DNA of 64,000 nucleotides, from contig NZ_CP092431.1 of the NCBI RefSeq assembly GCF_022385335.1, positions 7,626,001-7,690,000 of the forward strand, written 5' to 3'. The position numbers and the translations under genes are program-made. The notes under the pieces were generated by a model that was given only the letters and a program-made list of their open reading frames with translations, did no database searches and had not been told where the DNA came from. The DNA is from Streptomyces deccanensis. GTDB taxonomy: Bacteria; Actinomycetota; Actinomycetes; Streptomycetales; Streptomycetaceae. The stretch's first letter is position 1. Each line of letters starts with the position of its first letter. Positions 24,970 through 34,875 of the stretch are shown here, in pieces.

Positions 24970-26082
24970 ATGGCAGACAGCAGGCTCGCGGAAGCCGCAC
25001 ATTCCAGCTTCGCGCGCCATGAGACCTTCGCCCCCCGCTTCGGCTGGCTGCATAAGGCGTACATGCAGGTCAAGGAGAATCCGGCTGCTTTCCTCGCTGA
25101 AGATGCTCCGGTCCTGCTCGGCGTGGGTAAGAACATGGTCCATGCCATGCGGTACTGGTCAAAGGCGTTCAAGCTCACCCGTGAGCACGCCGACCCGGCG
25201 GGTAAGACGAAGGCCCAGTACGCGTCCCCGACTTGGGAAGCGCGGTGGCTGCTCGACGAGAAGGATGGCGCCGATCCCTACCTTGAGGAACCTGGCAGCC
25301 TGTGGCTGTTGCACTGGTGGCTCGTGTCGTCGCGGCCGGGCGCCAAATGCTGGGCTCCCGCGTGGTACACGGCGTTTCACCTTGCTCCGTTCTCTCGCTT
25401 CACCGTCGCGGATATGACGCAGGTCGTGACGCGGCATGTCAACTTCTCTTTCAGTGATGGACCGGTTGAGGCGTCGATCACCCGGGATGTCGAGTGCCTG
25501 ACCAAGATGTATGCGCGCACGCCTGTCGAACAGAGCGGTTCCCGCGCCACCTATGAAGACCTCTTGGCCTGCCCTTTCCGTGAGCTGGACTTGCTGACCT
25601 CTGTGGGCACCCGGGGCAAGCAGGAGTGGCAGTTCACGACTGGCACGCGCACCTCTCTCCCGGCCCACGTTCTGGTCTATGCCTGCCTCGACTATGCCGC
25701 CCGCGACACCGAGGGTTCCGGCTCCATCTCTCTGGCGCGGCTTGCCAACGAGCCCGGAGCGCCTGGCCGGGCCTTCCGGGTCCGGGAGCCTGAGATTGTC
25801 GCCGCCCTGGACAAGGTCGCCGTGGGTCGTCCGGAACTCAACCGGGTGGACGCCGTCGGCCAGCGGACCATGTCCTTCTCCAGCGATCCGAGGGCGCTCG
25901 CCTGGGACATCCTCGACGAGCAGTACGACCACGTCACCCGGCGCCCCGGCTTTCCCACCCGGGACGAATGGAGCGCGCAGTACCCGCAGTTGGCCGAAGC
26001 GGAGGAGGCCGAGAAGGCCGAGAAGGCTGAACGCAAGTCCCAGGACCACCAGCAGCAGTTCACGACTCAGGAGAACGCGTGA
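24970..26082 (+). CDS. sspB: SspB, DUF4007 nickase of the phosphorothioation system
   Basis: 370 residues, DUF4007 family, matching throughout the SspB-type pattern (FARHETFAPRFGWLHKAY at the start, LGVGKNMVHAMRYW). SspB is reported to nick one DNA strand so that sulfur can be inserted in single-stranded phosphorothioation. The C-terminal 35 residues are a charged, probably coiled tail (repeated Glu-Ala-Glu-Lys units). ATG 24970 has a GAGAGG upstream. Its TGA overlaps the GTG of sspC by four bases. Confidence 0.9.
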   Translation: MADSRLAEAAHSSFARHETFAPRFGWLHKAYMQVKENPAAFLAEDAPVLLGVGKNMVHAMRYWSKAFKLTREHADPAGKTKAQYASPTWEARWLLDEKDGADPYLEEPGSLWLLHWWLVSSRPGAKCWAPAWYTAFHLAPFSRFTVADMTQVVTRHVNFSFSDGPVEASITRDVECLTKMYARTPVEQSGSRATYEDLLACPFRELDLLTSVGTRGKQEWQFTTGTRTSLPAHVLVYACLDYAARDTEGSGSISLARLANEPGAPGRAFRVREPEIVAALDKVAVGRPELNRVDAVGQRTMSFSSDPRALAWDILDEQYDHVTRRPGFPTRDEWSAQYPQLAEAEEAEKAEKAERKSQDHQQQFTTQENA

Positions 26083-29000
26083 CCACCGCAGCTCCCACGC
26101 GGACCTCCCGCACCCCGCAGGACGAGGCAACCCCTCAGTTCCCGGCCGGAATCGAACTGGTCGGCTCCCAGATGCGGTCGACCAACCTCGAACGCGACGT
26201 CGAGGACGAACTGCACGGACCGTATGTCGGCGCGAAGGCAGTTGACGTACTGGAGCGCATCGCCAACGCTGTCAGCGACCTGCGGCGTCCCCGAGCCTGG
26301 TCTTTCACCGGACCCTACGGCTCCGGGAAGTCCACGCTGGCTAACCTGATCGACGCGCTTCTCGGCCGTGACGAGGACCGCCGCGACGAGGCTCACCGGA
26401 TCCTTGCGGACACCAGCCCAGCCCTCGCCGAGCGTCTCGCCACAGCTCGGGCTGAGCGGACGGGAACAGGGTTCCTAGGAGCCGTGGCCACCGCGCGGCG
26501 GGAACCACTGGTCACCACCGTGACCCGTGCGCTGGACACCGCGGCAAAGCGCCGCTGGGGCAAGCGCATCCCGAAGAACGTCGTCGCAGCACTCGCGGCC
26601 TGCGAAGACCCGATGACGACCGGGCCGAAGACGAAGCAGGTCATGGCCGCCATCAAGGCCCTGACCGACAATCAGCAGCCGCTCTTGCTGATCATCGACG
26701 AGTTCGGCAAGACCCTGGAGCACCTTGCCGGACACAACGAATTCTCCGGCGCCGAGAACGATCTCTTCCTCCTGCAGGAGCTCGCCGAGCACAGCGCCGG
26801 GCCCAACGGCCTGCCGGTCTTCCTGGTCACCCTGCAGCACCTGTCGTTCATGGACTACGCGTCACGTTCCAGTGAGCTCAAGATCCGCGAATGGGCAAAG
26901 ATCCAGGGCCGCTTCGAAGACGTCACCTTCGTCCCGCACCACGGCGACTCCCTGCAGCTCCTGCGCCGGCGTCTGGACCACTCCGCGGTCGACGCAGCGG
27001 GCCAGGACCTCATCCGCGCCTCGGCCCAGGCATCAGCCCTCGCGTGGAAGAACCATGGCCTGAACGTCCTTACCGAGCTGGCCAGCGACGACTTTGCCAA
27101 CCTGTACCCGCTGCACCCACTGACGGCGATCGCTGCGCCGATCCTGGCGGCGCAAATCGGCCAGCACGACCGCAGCCTGTCGGGCTTCCTCAACAGCGGA
27201 GAGCCCAACACCGTCCGCGACTCGCTGGCCGCACACTCCCGGCCGGATGCCGAACGCGCCAGCACCGTGCAGCTGTCACAGCTGTACGACTACTTCCTCA
27301 ACTCCGGCCGGACCTCTCTGCTCGCGGCCTCCAACGCTGGCCGCTGGATCGAAGTCGACGCACGCATCAAGGAAGCCAACGGACTGCCCGACGCCGACCA
27401 GGCACTGCTGAAGACCATCGGCGTTCTGAACCTCATCGACGCCGACGGCGCACTCAGCGCCACCAGCGAGATGATCCACCTCGCGCTCCACGACCCGACC
27501 GACCTGACCGACGCAAGCGCCTTCGCCGGCCTTGAGGAGCAGCTCGCCGACCTCGTCCGCCGCGGCTTCCTCGTCCACCGGGAATTCAGCGGTGAGTACC
27601 GTGTCTGGCAGGGCACAGACTTCGACATCGACGCCCGCCTGAAGGAGATCATCAGTCACCTCGACGATGCCTCCATCGTCCAGCGCCTGGGCGCACACCT
27701 CCCCAGCGCCGTGGTCGCTGGCCGCCACAGCCAGGTCACCGGGATGATGCGGGTGTTCCTCACCGCCGTCAGCGGCCCAGAGACCCGCGAGATCCAGGCG
27801 CCGGACGAGCTGAAGGACCCGGCCGACGGCCTCCTCGTCTTCCACCTCGGCGCCCGGGACCAGCTGCCCACCGTCAACTCGACGCTGCCGGTGATTCTCG
27901 GAACAACCACGCACCCCGACGTGGTACTCAACTCCGCCACGCACCTCATCGCTCTGAAAGAGCTGCTCGAAGACAAGGAACTCGATCACGTCGCCCGGCG
28001 CGAGGTCACCGACCGAGCCGTCCAGGCGGAGGCCGAGCTGCGGGAGGTCATTCAGACGGCCTTCTACCCGCCGACCCAGGACGCCACCTGGGACCTGTGG
28101 AACGCCGGCCTGGCCCCTGAGGCGTCTCCCGACAGCTCGAGCCTGCCGGCCCGCAGCCTCAGCGGCCTCGTCTCCCTCGCCTGCGAAAAGGTCTTCCCGC
28201 ACACCCCGCACATTCGCAACGAGATGCTCGGACGGCACTCGCTCACCAGCAACGCCGCCCGTGCCCGAAGCGATGTGCTGGACGCGATGCTCACCCGCTC
28301 CGGCGAGCAATATCTGGGCTTCGACGCGACGGCCGGAAGGTACGGTCCGGAGCGAGCCATCTACAGCGGCGCGCTGGCCTACCTCGGCCTGCACCGGGCC
28401 AACAGCACCATCCAGGCCGAGAAATCCCCCAACAGCCTGCTGCCCTACGGCTTCTCCGCTCCAGGCGAGGGCCACGAGCACGCCCAGCCAGTCTGGGAGG
28501 CGCTGCAGAAGGCGCTGGACGCAGCAACCCGGCGTACCAGCCTCGACCAGATCATCCGGGTCCTAATGAGCCCGCCCTACGGGGTGAAGGCCGGTGTCTG
28601 GCCGCTGCTGGTCGTCACCGCCCTGGTGATCCGCCGACACGATGTCGCCCTCTTCGAAGAAGGCTCCTACCTGCCCCGGCTGACGCCGGACGTCGTCGAC
28701 CGCATCCTCGCCGCCCCAGCCCGCTTCGACGTGAAATACACGCCGGTCGGACAGGGGCAGCGCGCCAGCGTGATCAAGAAGCTCCTGGTGTCTTTGAAGG
28801 TCGAACCACCACGCTCACAGGCACTGCGTAACCCTGATCTGCTGTCCGTAGCCAGGGCGTTGCTCGAACGCGTCATGGTTTTGAACAGCTACGCTCGCAA
28901 GACCAAGCGCATCTCTCCGGATGCGCTCGCCGTGCGCAACGCCCTGGCAAACTCCCAGGATCCGGACGACCTGCTCTTCCGGGCTCTGCCCAAGGCGCTG

Positions 29001-29678
29001 GGCCTCGCCCCCGTCGAAGCAGGCACCCGCGCCAACGCGGCAGCCGCCACGGAGTATGCCGACCGGCTGACCGCAGCGGCAGACGAGATCACCGGAATCG
29101 AACGCACGCTGCGGGAAGAAGTGGTCGCGGTTCTCGCCGAAGAGTTCCGTCTGCCTACGACGCTTCCCGAGCTGCGGTCGACACTCGCTGCGCGGCTGAG
29201 CGGCTTCGCCACGGTGTCGCTGAACCCGGAGTTGCGGGGCTTCGTCGACTTCGTGCTCAGCGAGAGCCTCGCTGACGAGGACTGGCTCGACCCGATCGTG
29301 GTCCGTCTCACCAACAAGGCACTCGGAGACTGGGATGACCGGGACGCAGGCATCTTCCCTCGCCTTGCACGCGAGATGTCCGCATCCCTCGACCGCGTCG
29401 CCCACCTCTACCAGGACAGCAGCGAGCCCCGCGAGCAGGAAGTAAATCTGGAGACGCGGCTGTTGACCTTGACGGACAAGACAGGGGCGGAACGACGGAC
29501 GCTGATCTACGTGCCGGAACAGTCCCGCGGACAGGCCGACCAGCTCGCGGCCGACGTACTGCAGCAGGCTGAGCAGGCCCTCGGACCCGACGGTGCACGG
29601 ATCCTGCTCGCCGCTCTTGCACAACGCGTTGCCGACGGGCCGGCTGTCACAGCAACTGACACGAAGGAGGGGGCATGA
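26079..29678 (+). CDS. sspC: SspC, large P-loop ATPase of the phosphorothioation system
   Basis: 1199 residues. Walker A GPYGSGKST (78-86) and a hydrophobic LLLIIDEFGKT (Walker B, about residue 206) lie in the first quarter; the rest is a long helical scaffold without further named domains. This is the expected size and layout for SspC, which uses ATP to help SspD and SspB place sulfur on DNA. GTG 26079 overlaps the sspB stop, and its own TGA overlaps the ATG of sspD, so sspB, sspC and sspD are translated as a coupled series. Confidence 0.9.
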   Translation: MTTAAPTRTSRTPQDEATPQFPAGIELVGSQMRSTNLERDVEDELHGPYVGAKAVDVLERIANAVSDLRRPRAWSFTGPYGSGKSTLANLIDALLGRDEDRRDEAHRILADTSPALAERLATARAERTGTGFLGAVATARREPLVTTVTRALDTAAKRRWGKRIPKNVVAALAACEDPMTTGPKTKQVMAAIKALTDNQQPLLLIIDEFGKTLEHLAGHNEFSGAENDLFLLQELAEHSAGPNGLPVFLVTLQHLSFMDYASRSSELKIREWAKIQGRFEDVTFVPHHGDSLQLLRRRLDHSAVDAAGQDLIRASAQASALAWKNHGLNVLTELASDDFANLYPLHPLTAIAAPILAAQIGQHDRSLSGFLNSGEPNTVRDSLAAHSRPDAERASTVQLSQLYDYFLNSGRTSLLAASNAGRWIEVDARIKEANGLPDADQALLKTIGVLNLIDADGALSATSEMIHLALHDPTDLTDASAFAGLEEQLADLVRRGFLVHREFSGEYRVWQGTDFDIDARLKEIISHLDDASIVQRLGAHLPSAVVAGRHSQVTGMMRVFLTAVSGPETREIQAPDELKDPADGLLVFHLGARDQLPTVNSTLPVILGTTTHPDVVLNSATHLIALKELLEDKELDHVARREVTDRAVQAEAELREVIQTAFYPPTQDATWDLWNAGLAPEASPDSSSLPARSLSGLVSLACEKVFPHTPHIRNEMLGRHSLTSNAARARSDVLDAMLTRSGEQYLGFDATAGRYGPERAIYSGALAYLGLHRANSTIQAEKSPNSLLPYGFSAPGEGHEHAQPVWEALQKALDAATRRTSLDQIIRVLMSPPYGVKAGVWPLLVVTALVIRRHDVALFEEGSYLPRLTPDVVDRILAAPARFDVKYTPVGQGQRASVIKKLLVSLKVEPPRSQALRNPDLLSVARALLERVMVLNSYARKTKRISPDALAVRNALANSQDPDDLLFRALPKALGLAPVEAGTRANAAAATEYADRLTAAADEITGIERTLREEVVAVLAEEFRLPTTLPELRSTLAARLSGFATVSLNPELRGFVDFVLSESLADEDWLDPIVVRLTNKALGDWDDRDAGIFPRLAREMSASLDRVAHLYQDSSEPREQEVNLETRLLTLTDKTGAERRTLIYVPEQSRGQADQLAADVLQQAEQALGPDGARILLAALAQRVADGPAVTATDTKEGA

Positions 29679-30508
29679 CGGATCCAGTCACCCAGGAGAA
29701 GGTTCGCCACGTCCTGGGGATCTCAGGCGGCAAGGACTCGTCGGCGCTTGCCATCTACATGCGCGATCGCGTGCCGGAGATGGAGTACTTCTTCTGCGAC
29801 ACCGGTGCCGAACTGCCAGAGACGTACGAGTACCTCAACCGGCTGGAAGCGGCCCTCGGTAAGCCCATCGAGCGACTCAACGCCGACCGGGACTTCGATC
29901 ACTGGATGGAGGTCTACCAGGGCACCCTGCCCAGCCCCCAGATGCGCTGGTGCACCAAGAATCTGAAGATCAAGCCGCTGGAGGAGTGGGTCGGCGACGA
30001 CAAGGTCATCTCATACGTCGCGATCCGGGCCGACGAGAACCGCCTCGGCTACGTCAGCACCAAGCCGAACATCGATGCCGTCTTCCCCTTCCGCGAGGAC
30101 GGCATCGACAAGGACGGCGTGATGCGCATCCTCGATGAAGCCGGCATTGGACTCCCTGGCTACTACGAGTGGCGCACGCGATCGGGCTGCTACTTCTGCT
30201 TCTTCCAGCGAAAGCACGAGTGGGTCGGCCTCAAGGAGCGCCACCCGGACCTGTACGACAAGGCCGTGGAGTACGAAGACAAGGTCCGCTTCCGGCACAC
30301 CGCCATGAAGGGCCGCAATTACACCTGGTCGCAAGGCGAGTCGCTCCCGGAACTCATAGAGCGCAAGGACGAGATCGAAGCCAAGCACCAGGCCGCCCTC
30401 GAACGTGCAGCCAAGCGCGTCAAGCCCAACCGGCCCCTCCTGGAGGTGCTCTCGGACGCGCTCGACTCCGACGATGACGAGGCTGGCTGCTCCGTCTGCC
30501 ACCTCTGA
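29675..30508 (+). CDS. sspD: SspD, PAPS reductase-like ATP pyrophosphatase of phosphorothioation
   Basis: 277 residues of the PP-loop superfamily. SGGKDSS (17-23) is the PP-loop, which is thought to adenylate the DNA phosphate before sulfur transfer. MRWCTKNLKIKPL and the Cys pair in SGCYFCFF are typical of PAPS-reductase-like proteins such as DndC and SspD; the DndC iron-sulfur region is shorter here. The acidic, Cys-containing C-terminus (DDDEAGCSVCHL) is notable. ATG 29675 overlaps the sspC stop. A rho-independent terminator follows 14 bases after the stop, closing the sspABCD operon and separating it from sspE. Confidence 0.9.
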   Translation: MTDPVTQEKVRHVLGISGGKDSSALAIYMRDRVPEMEYFFCDTGAELPETYEYLNRLEAALGKPIERLNADRDFDHWMEVYQGTLPSPQMRWCTKNLKIKPLEEWVGDDKVISYVAIRADENRLGYVSTKPNIDAVFPFREDGIDKDGVMRILDEAGIGLPGYYEWRTRSGCYFCFFQRKHEWVGLKERHPDLYDKAVEYEDKVRFRHTAMKGRNYTWSQGESLPELIERKDEIEAKHQAALERAAKRVKPNRPLLEVLSDALDSDDDEAGCSVCHL

Positions 30509-30521
30509 CGCGCACCACATA

Positions 30522-30561
30522 CAGCGGCCCCAGCAGTCCGAGCTGGGGCCGCTGTTGTTTT
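30522..30561 (+). terminator. Rho-independent terminator after sspD
   Basis: A perfect 13-bp stem (30522-30534 with 30542-30554), a 7-base loop and the T-rich tail TTGTTTT. It is the best intrinsic terminator in the window and means sspE has its own promoter. Confidence 0.9.
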
Positions 30562-31130
30562 CCCGACTTCCAACCAGCTTGTCCCGCTTGAGGTTGTCAT
30601 CTTGCCCAGACTCCGAGTCAGACCTTCCGAAGGAACACAGCACGCTCGCCCATGACAAGTCGAGCTTCTCTGTGATGGAGTGACGCAACGTCACATGTGG
30701 GGCATGATGGGCGCATGCCGCTCCTGCTGCCTCCGACGACCACTCGTATGCCACCATGAGTGACGGCTCACCCACCGGCGCGAAACGGTAACGGAGAGAA
30801 ATCGGGGATATGGGAAATCGCGAGCTCTTTGATTTGGCACCTATCCCAGTTCCTCAATTCCTCAGTGAGCACAGTCGCGAGCTCTATGTTCCTCTCTATC
30901 GGCCTGCATGCAGCTGGAGCTCCCCAAGATCGGACGCCTCCTCGGTGACGTCGCGCACGGCCCTAACCGGCTTGCCGAGTTCGAGGACTCGATCTGTTGT
31001 CTTGCTGCTTTCATCGCACTTCGCGACATCGACGACACGACCGTTGAATAGAAATACCGGTCGCAGGCCCCTTCCAGTGTGATGCTGCATCTGATCTGAC
31101 CGAACCTGCTGAACGGAAAAGGAAATACGC
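30562..31130. other. Interval between the sspD terminator and sspE, presumed sspE promoter region
   Basis: 569 bases. It contains the 13-base palindrome TGACGCAACGTCA (30681-30693), a possible operator, and the broken-looking small ORF listed separately. AAAAGGA sits in front of the sspE ATG. Composition is less G/C-biased than the flanking operon, as in sspE itself. No promoter hexamers were assigned. Confidence 0.4.
30810..31051 (+). pseudogene. Possible frameshifted small ORF before sspE
   Basis: Frame A from ATG 30810 reads plausibly for about 31 codons (MGNRELFDLAPIPVPQF to ELYVPLYR), then turns Ser/Arg-rich. A second frame opening at ATG 30908 reads 47 well-behaved codons (MQLELPKIGRLLGDV to IDDTTVE) and stops at 31051. 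One base shift near 30900 would join them into one ~80-residue protein. I recognise no family; it could equally be two small genes or none. Confidence 0.25.
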
Positions 31131-33587
31131 ATGCCTACGCAGGCCAAGGAAATATTCGAGGCGCAGAGCAAGAGTGTCCGCGAGCTGCTTTCTGACAATG
31201 GTCTGGGCCTCTACCTGCCGCCCTACCAGCGTCCGTACGGCTGGGGCAAAGACAAGGTCGAGAAATTGCTCGACGACACACTGCATGGCCTCAAGAATCT
31301 GGGCAAGGCGCCGGACAGCTTCACCTTCTTGGGGACCGTCATCACCATCCATGATGTCAACCACGTCACGGTGAAGCCGATCGTCAAGTCCGAGGTCCCG
31401 TCCAAGGTCCTTACCGTGATCGATGGGCAGCAGCGTTTGTCGAGCCTCCTTATCCTGCTAGTCGGCCTGCACAATCTCATTCGTCAGCGTGCATGGAAGG
31501 TCTTCAAGGGAAAGACGCCGGAGCCGACCGACAGTGCTCGGACGCACCTCTACTCGGAAACGAGCGACATCCTGCAGATGCTTGCGGCGGCGTTCTATGA
31601 GCGAAAGAACTTCGGATCTACGCCGATCTACCCGCGCCTCATTCGAGCCTTCGTGGATCAGTGGGCCAGGGACGAGAAGCTCAAGCAGTATGATTCGCCG
31701 ATCGCCAACCTTATCTACACGTACTCATCGCTAGCCGACAGTGAGCTGCCGTCTTCTAAGCCGACGGACTTCAGGCCGACGGCGCGACAGAATGCGGGTG
31801 AAGGCGAAGGCGACCTCATCAAGAGGTTCAACGAGATCCGTATGGGGTTGACCAAGCTGTCGCAGCGAAAGTCCATCGAGGAGCTGGAGGATCTGCCGCC
31901 GCTAGCCACCCTTGCCACCAACATCGAGTTCCAGCGTGCGCTCTTCAATCACGAACTCGACCCCGAGCTCTGCGCTTGGCTGGGGGAGTTGCAAGACGAG
32001 CCCGAGGCTGAGCTGATGCGACTCGTCATGTTTGCTGCCTATGGCTTGAACCGCATCGCTCTGACGGTCGTGCAAGGCAAGGACGAGGACTATGCCTTCA
32101 CGATCTTCGAGTCGTTGAATACCACGGGCGAGCCGCTGACCGCCTTCGAGACCTTCCTCCCTCGGGTGGTGATGGCAGAGAAGATTCAGGACTACCAGGA
32201 CTCCGACGCACACGCGTACATGAAGGCGGTTCAGGGCTACCTGGACCGTTTCGATGTCGGAGACAAGCTTCAGAACGCAACTCGAGACCTGCTGGTCACT
32301 TTCGCGTTGGCAGAGACTGGGGAGAAGCTCTCCAAGCGCCTCCCGGATCAACGGGTCTACATGCGCGATACCTTTGAGGACCACAAGGATTCGGCAGAGG
32401 ATCGAAGCGCGTACCTGCGCCACCTGCGTGACACTGCGGCCTTTGTCGGGAATGCATGGGAGCCTGCGAACAGCTCTCCTCGCGCGCTACCCGGTCTAGA
32501 AGCGACTGCCATGACGGACACTGTGAAGTTGTGTCTGGCCTTCCTTAATTCACTCAATCACACCATTGCCATCGCGCCGCTCGTGCGCTTCTACTCCGAA
32601 GCTGTCCACGCGGACGAAGGGGAGGCGAGGACCGAGCGCATCGCCGAGTTCGAGAAGGCGATCAAGGCAATCGCTGCCTTCACAGTCTTCTGGCGAGCAA
32701 CCCGCCGCGGCACGGGCAACATCGACAGCCAGTACCGGGCGGTCATGGCCGGAGACTCGCTCACCGGCATTGGACCGCTCGCTCGGCAGCGGGCAGTGCC
32801 GGATGCATTGAAGCCTGATCCGATCGTCGACGCTGAGGCGCTGAAGAAGGAACTTGCGGCGCGTTTGTCGGACCCTAAGCTCGGCGGCGTCCCAAACTTG
32901 GCGTCGTTCGTGGCAGCTGCTTCCGCGTTGCCGCTCTACAAGATTAGCCGCCCGCTGACGCGTTTCCTTCTTCTGGCTGCGTATCACGACACAATTGAAG
33001 ATCCGGAGAGTCCGGGACTGATCATCCAAGGCAAGGCGGGGGTCGCCTCGTGCTTCACCGCAGACGGTTGGGCGGACGAGCCGCACTTCACGATCGAACA
33101 CATCGCACCGCAGCAGGCCACGGGTGGGTGGGATGAGGATTTCTACAGCGAGAAGGAGACCGTCCACAAGCTGGGCAATCTGGTCCTGGCGCCAAACGCT
33201 GCCAACGCGTCCCTCAGCTCGCGGCCTTGGAACGAGAAGAAGGTCTTGTATGCGGCACTCGGTGCCCCGACGGCCGACGACGCGAAGTCGATCCTCGACA
33301 GTTCTGGCTTGAATTTCGCGCAGGCGACTGAAGAGCTAGCGTCCATGTCGCGCTACCTCCCGCACCTGCGGGCGCTGGGTCAGCGTGAGGACGAGTTGAA
33401 TCCGACGTTCATGGATCAGCGTGCTGACGCCCTCCTGCGTCTGGCCTACACGCGACTCAAGGGGTGGCTCGGCCTGGAGCTGTCTGAGGCCAGTGGCGAT
33501 CCGGTGGTCAAGGTCGAGGATGTGGAGATCGAGAACGACGAGCTCGACGAGAGTGAGGATGCCGGAGGGGTGGTTGGAACGGCGTAG
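31131..33587 (+). CDS. sspE: SspE, DUF262/DUF1524 restriction effector of the phosphorothioation system
   Basis: 818 residues. The N-terminal DUF262 (GmrS/ParB-like) NTPase domain shows PPYQRPYGW (30-38) and DGQQR (98-102), the motif SspE needs to hydrolyse nucleotide and sense phosphorothioates. The C-terminal DUF1524 HNH-type nuclease shows EHIAPQ with His657 and then KLGNLVLAPNAANASLSSRP. This is the reported SspE architecture: phosphorothioates in self DNA stimulate it and it damages phage DNA by nicking. ATG 31131 has AAAAGGA upstream. It follows the sspABCD terminator and so is separately transcribed. Codon use is slightly less G/C-rich than in sspC. Confidence 0.9.
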   Translation: MPTQAKEIFEAQSKSVRELLSDNGLGLYLPPYQRPYGWGKDKVEKLLDDTLHGLKNLGKAPDSFTFLGTVITIHDVNHVTVKPIVKSEVPSKVLTVIDGQQRLSSLLILLVGLHNLIRQRAWKVFKGKTPEPTDSARTHLYSETSDILQMLAAAFYERKNFGSTPIYPRLIRAFVDQWARDEKLKQYDSPIANLIYTYSSLADSELPSSKPTDFRPTARQNAGEGEGDLIKRFNEIRMGLTKLSQRKSIEELEDLPPLATLATNIEFQRALFNHELDPELCAWLGELQDEPEAELMRLVMFAAYGLNRIALTVVQGKDEDYAFTIFESLNTTGEPLTAFETFLPRVVMAEKIQDYQDSDAHAYMKAVQGYLDRFDVGDKLQNATRDLLVTFALAETGEKLSKRLPDQRVYMRDTFEDHKDSAEDRSAYLRHLRDTAAFVGNAWEPANSSPRALPGLEATAMTDTVKLCLAFLNSLNHTIAIAPLVRFYSEAVHADEGEARTERIAEFEKAIKAIAAFTVFWRATRRGTGNIDSQYRAVMAGDSLTGIGPLARQRAVPDALKPDPIVDAEALKKELAARLSDPKLGGVPNLASFVAAASALPLYKISRPLTRFLLLAAYHDTIEDPESPGLIIQGKAGVASCFTADGWADEPHFTIEHIAPQQATGGWDEDFYSEKETVHKLGNLVLAPNAANASLSSRPWNEKKVLYAALGAPTADDAKSILDSSGLNFAQATEELASMSRYLPHLRALGQREDELNPTFMDQRADALLRLAYTRLKGWLGLELSEASGDPVVKVEDVEIENDELDESEDAGGVVGTA

Positions 33588-33705
33588 CTCCACAGGCCAG
33601 TTGGGCGGCGTTACGGCCTGGATTTTGCTTGGGATGCCCTGATGCCGTGACTCGGGTTCGAGCAGCAGACATCTCCGTCGCGTTCCTGTCTGTGACGTGA
33701 GCCAT

Positions 33706-33741
33706 GGTCCGCAGCTCAGCGTGGTGTTTGAGCTGCGGACC
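33706..33741. terminator. Hairpin terminator between sspE and the converging gene
   Basis: A 13-bp perfect stem (33706-33718 with 33729-33741) around a 10-base loop, lying between the stop of sspE (plus) and the stop of the 33805 gene (minus). Probably bidirectional. Confidence 0.75.
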
Positions 33742-33804
33742 AGAATTGTCACACTGTCCCGGATCGCGGCGATGTCGGTGAAGTAGGATGATTATCTGTC
33801 GCGT

Positions 33805-34875
33805 TCACCCGTTTTGGTGGCGGTTGTGCATCGGTTCGACGTGCCTGCGGCTGAGGTGGGCAGGGACGGGCTGGTAGAGCTGCCGGCGCCTCTCGTACTC
33901 CGTCGGGTTGGTCTCGTAGAAGTGCGCTCGCTCGCCAGATCTGCGGGAAAAGCGGACTTGGAGTGCGCCGGGCTGACCGGTGCCGCTTCGAGCGTAGAAC
34001 CGGCAGCCCCAGTAGGACTCGGGCGGCAGACCGCAGCAGCAGTCCAGTTCTGTCCCGGCGAGCGGCAGGCCGCAGTCCGGGTCAGTCAGCAGGTTGGTGA
34101 AGCCCTCGTGGTAGCAGGGAGCGTCCGCGAGGGGCTCGTTGATGTACTCGATGATCCATTCCGAGCCGCCGTCTTCGGTGAGGTTGGTCCACGCCGTGGT
34201 GCTCAGGGGTACGCCGATGGTCCGCATCAGCGGCGCGCGGCGCAGCAAGCCGCTGGCGAGCCAGGCTGAGGGCCTCTTGCGGTGGTGATATCGGCCCAGG
34301 ACGGTGCTGGTAGCCGGTTCACGGAAGGCCGCTTCGCTGCGGTGCCACCGATGAGGGCTCGGCTCGTGACAGTAGCGCCTCCCGTCCGCCGCGTTCTCTT
34401 CTCGCTGAAGGGGTAGGGCGGCGAACCAGTCTTCGGCGGGAATGCCCAGGATCGTGATCGAGCCGGGCATACCGAGGCGCCGGATCTGGATGCCGTTGGT
34501 GTTGGCGGTGAAGCGGGCTCCCGGGATGCCGCGTACCTCGCCATGTTCGTCGAAGCAGGGGACGAGATTGCGGATCAGTTCCCTGGCCATGGATTCCGAG
34601 GCGAGGGATTGGGTGACGTCGTTCTCGAAGGTCAGGGTCAGACTGTCGGGGCGGGGGTCGGCGGATCGGATGCCCCACGGGTTGCGGGTGTCGATCATCG
34701 GCCAGGCGTGGCCCGACAGGATGTAGCTCTCAAGGACGGCCTGACTTGGCTGCGCCTCGGGGATCAGCGGCGATGCGGGTGGGAGGGACCTCGCGCGCTT
34801 GAGTGCGTCGGTCCAGACCATCCCGGTCGCCAGTTGGAGCTTTTGGGCGCGTCGTTCCACACGGGTGCTCTTCAC
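33805..34875 (-). CDS. Unrecognised protein, paralogue 1 of a three-gene family
   Basis: About 356 residues; I know no family for it. It shares a common plan with the two minus-strand genes upstream: a helical N-terminus ending in QAVLESYIL, then RNPWGIRSADPRPD, VRGIPGARF, a module beginning WLASGLLRRAPL, and LTDPDCGLPL. The C-terminal ~70 residues are Arg/Tyr-rich and include CCCG and a Cys in WGCRF, possibly metal-binding. GTG 34875 was chosen to match the paralogues' length before the shared region; an ATG at 35007 would add 44 dubious residues. It has its own transcription unit because a strong terminator separates it from paralogue 2. Confidence 0.6.
   Translation of the reverse strand: MKSTRVERRAQKLQLATGMVWTDALKRARSLPPASPLIPEAQPSQAVLESYILSGHAWPMIDTRNPWGIRSADPRPDSLTLTFENDVTQSLASESMARELIRNLVPCFDEHGEVRGIPGARFTANTNGIQIRRLGMPGSITILGIPAEDWFAALPLQREENAADGRRYCHEPSPHRWHRSEAAFREPATSTVLGRYHHRKRPSAWLASGLLRRAPLMRTIGVPLSTTAWTNLTEDGGSEWIIEYINEPLADAPCYHEGFTNLLTDPDCGLPLAGTELDCCCGLPPESYWGCRFYARSGTGQPGALQVRFSRRSGERAHFYETNPTEYERRRQLYQPVPAHLSRRHVEPMHNRHQNG

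Noticed and set aside
23740..30508. A dndABCDE (double-strand) phosphorothioation operon
   Set aside because: DndB- and DndE-like genes are absent and a DUF4007 gene (SspB) is present, which defines the ssp type.
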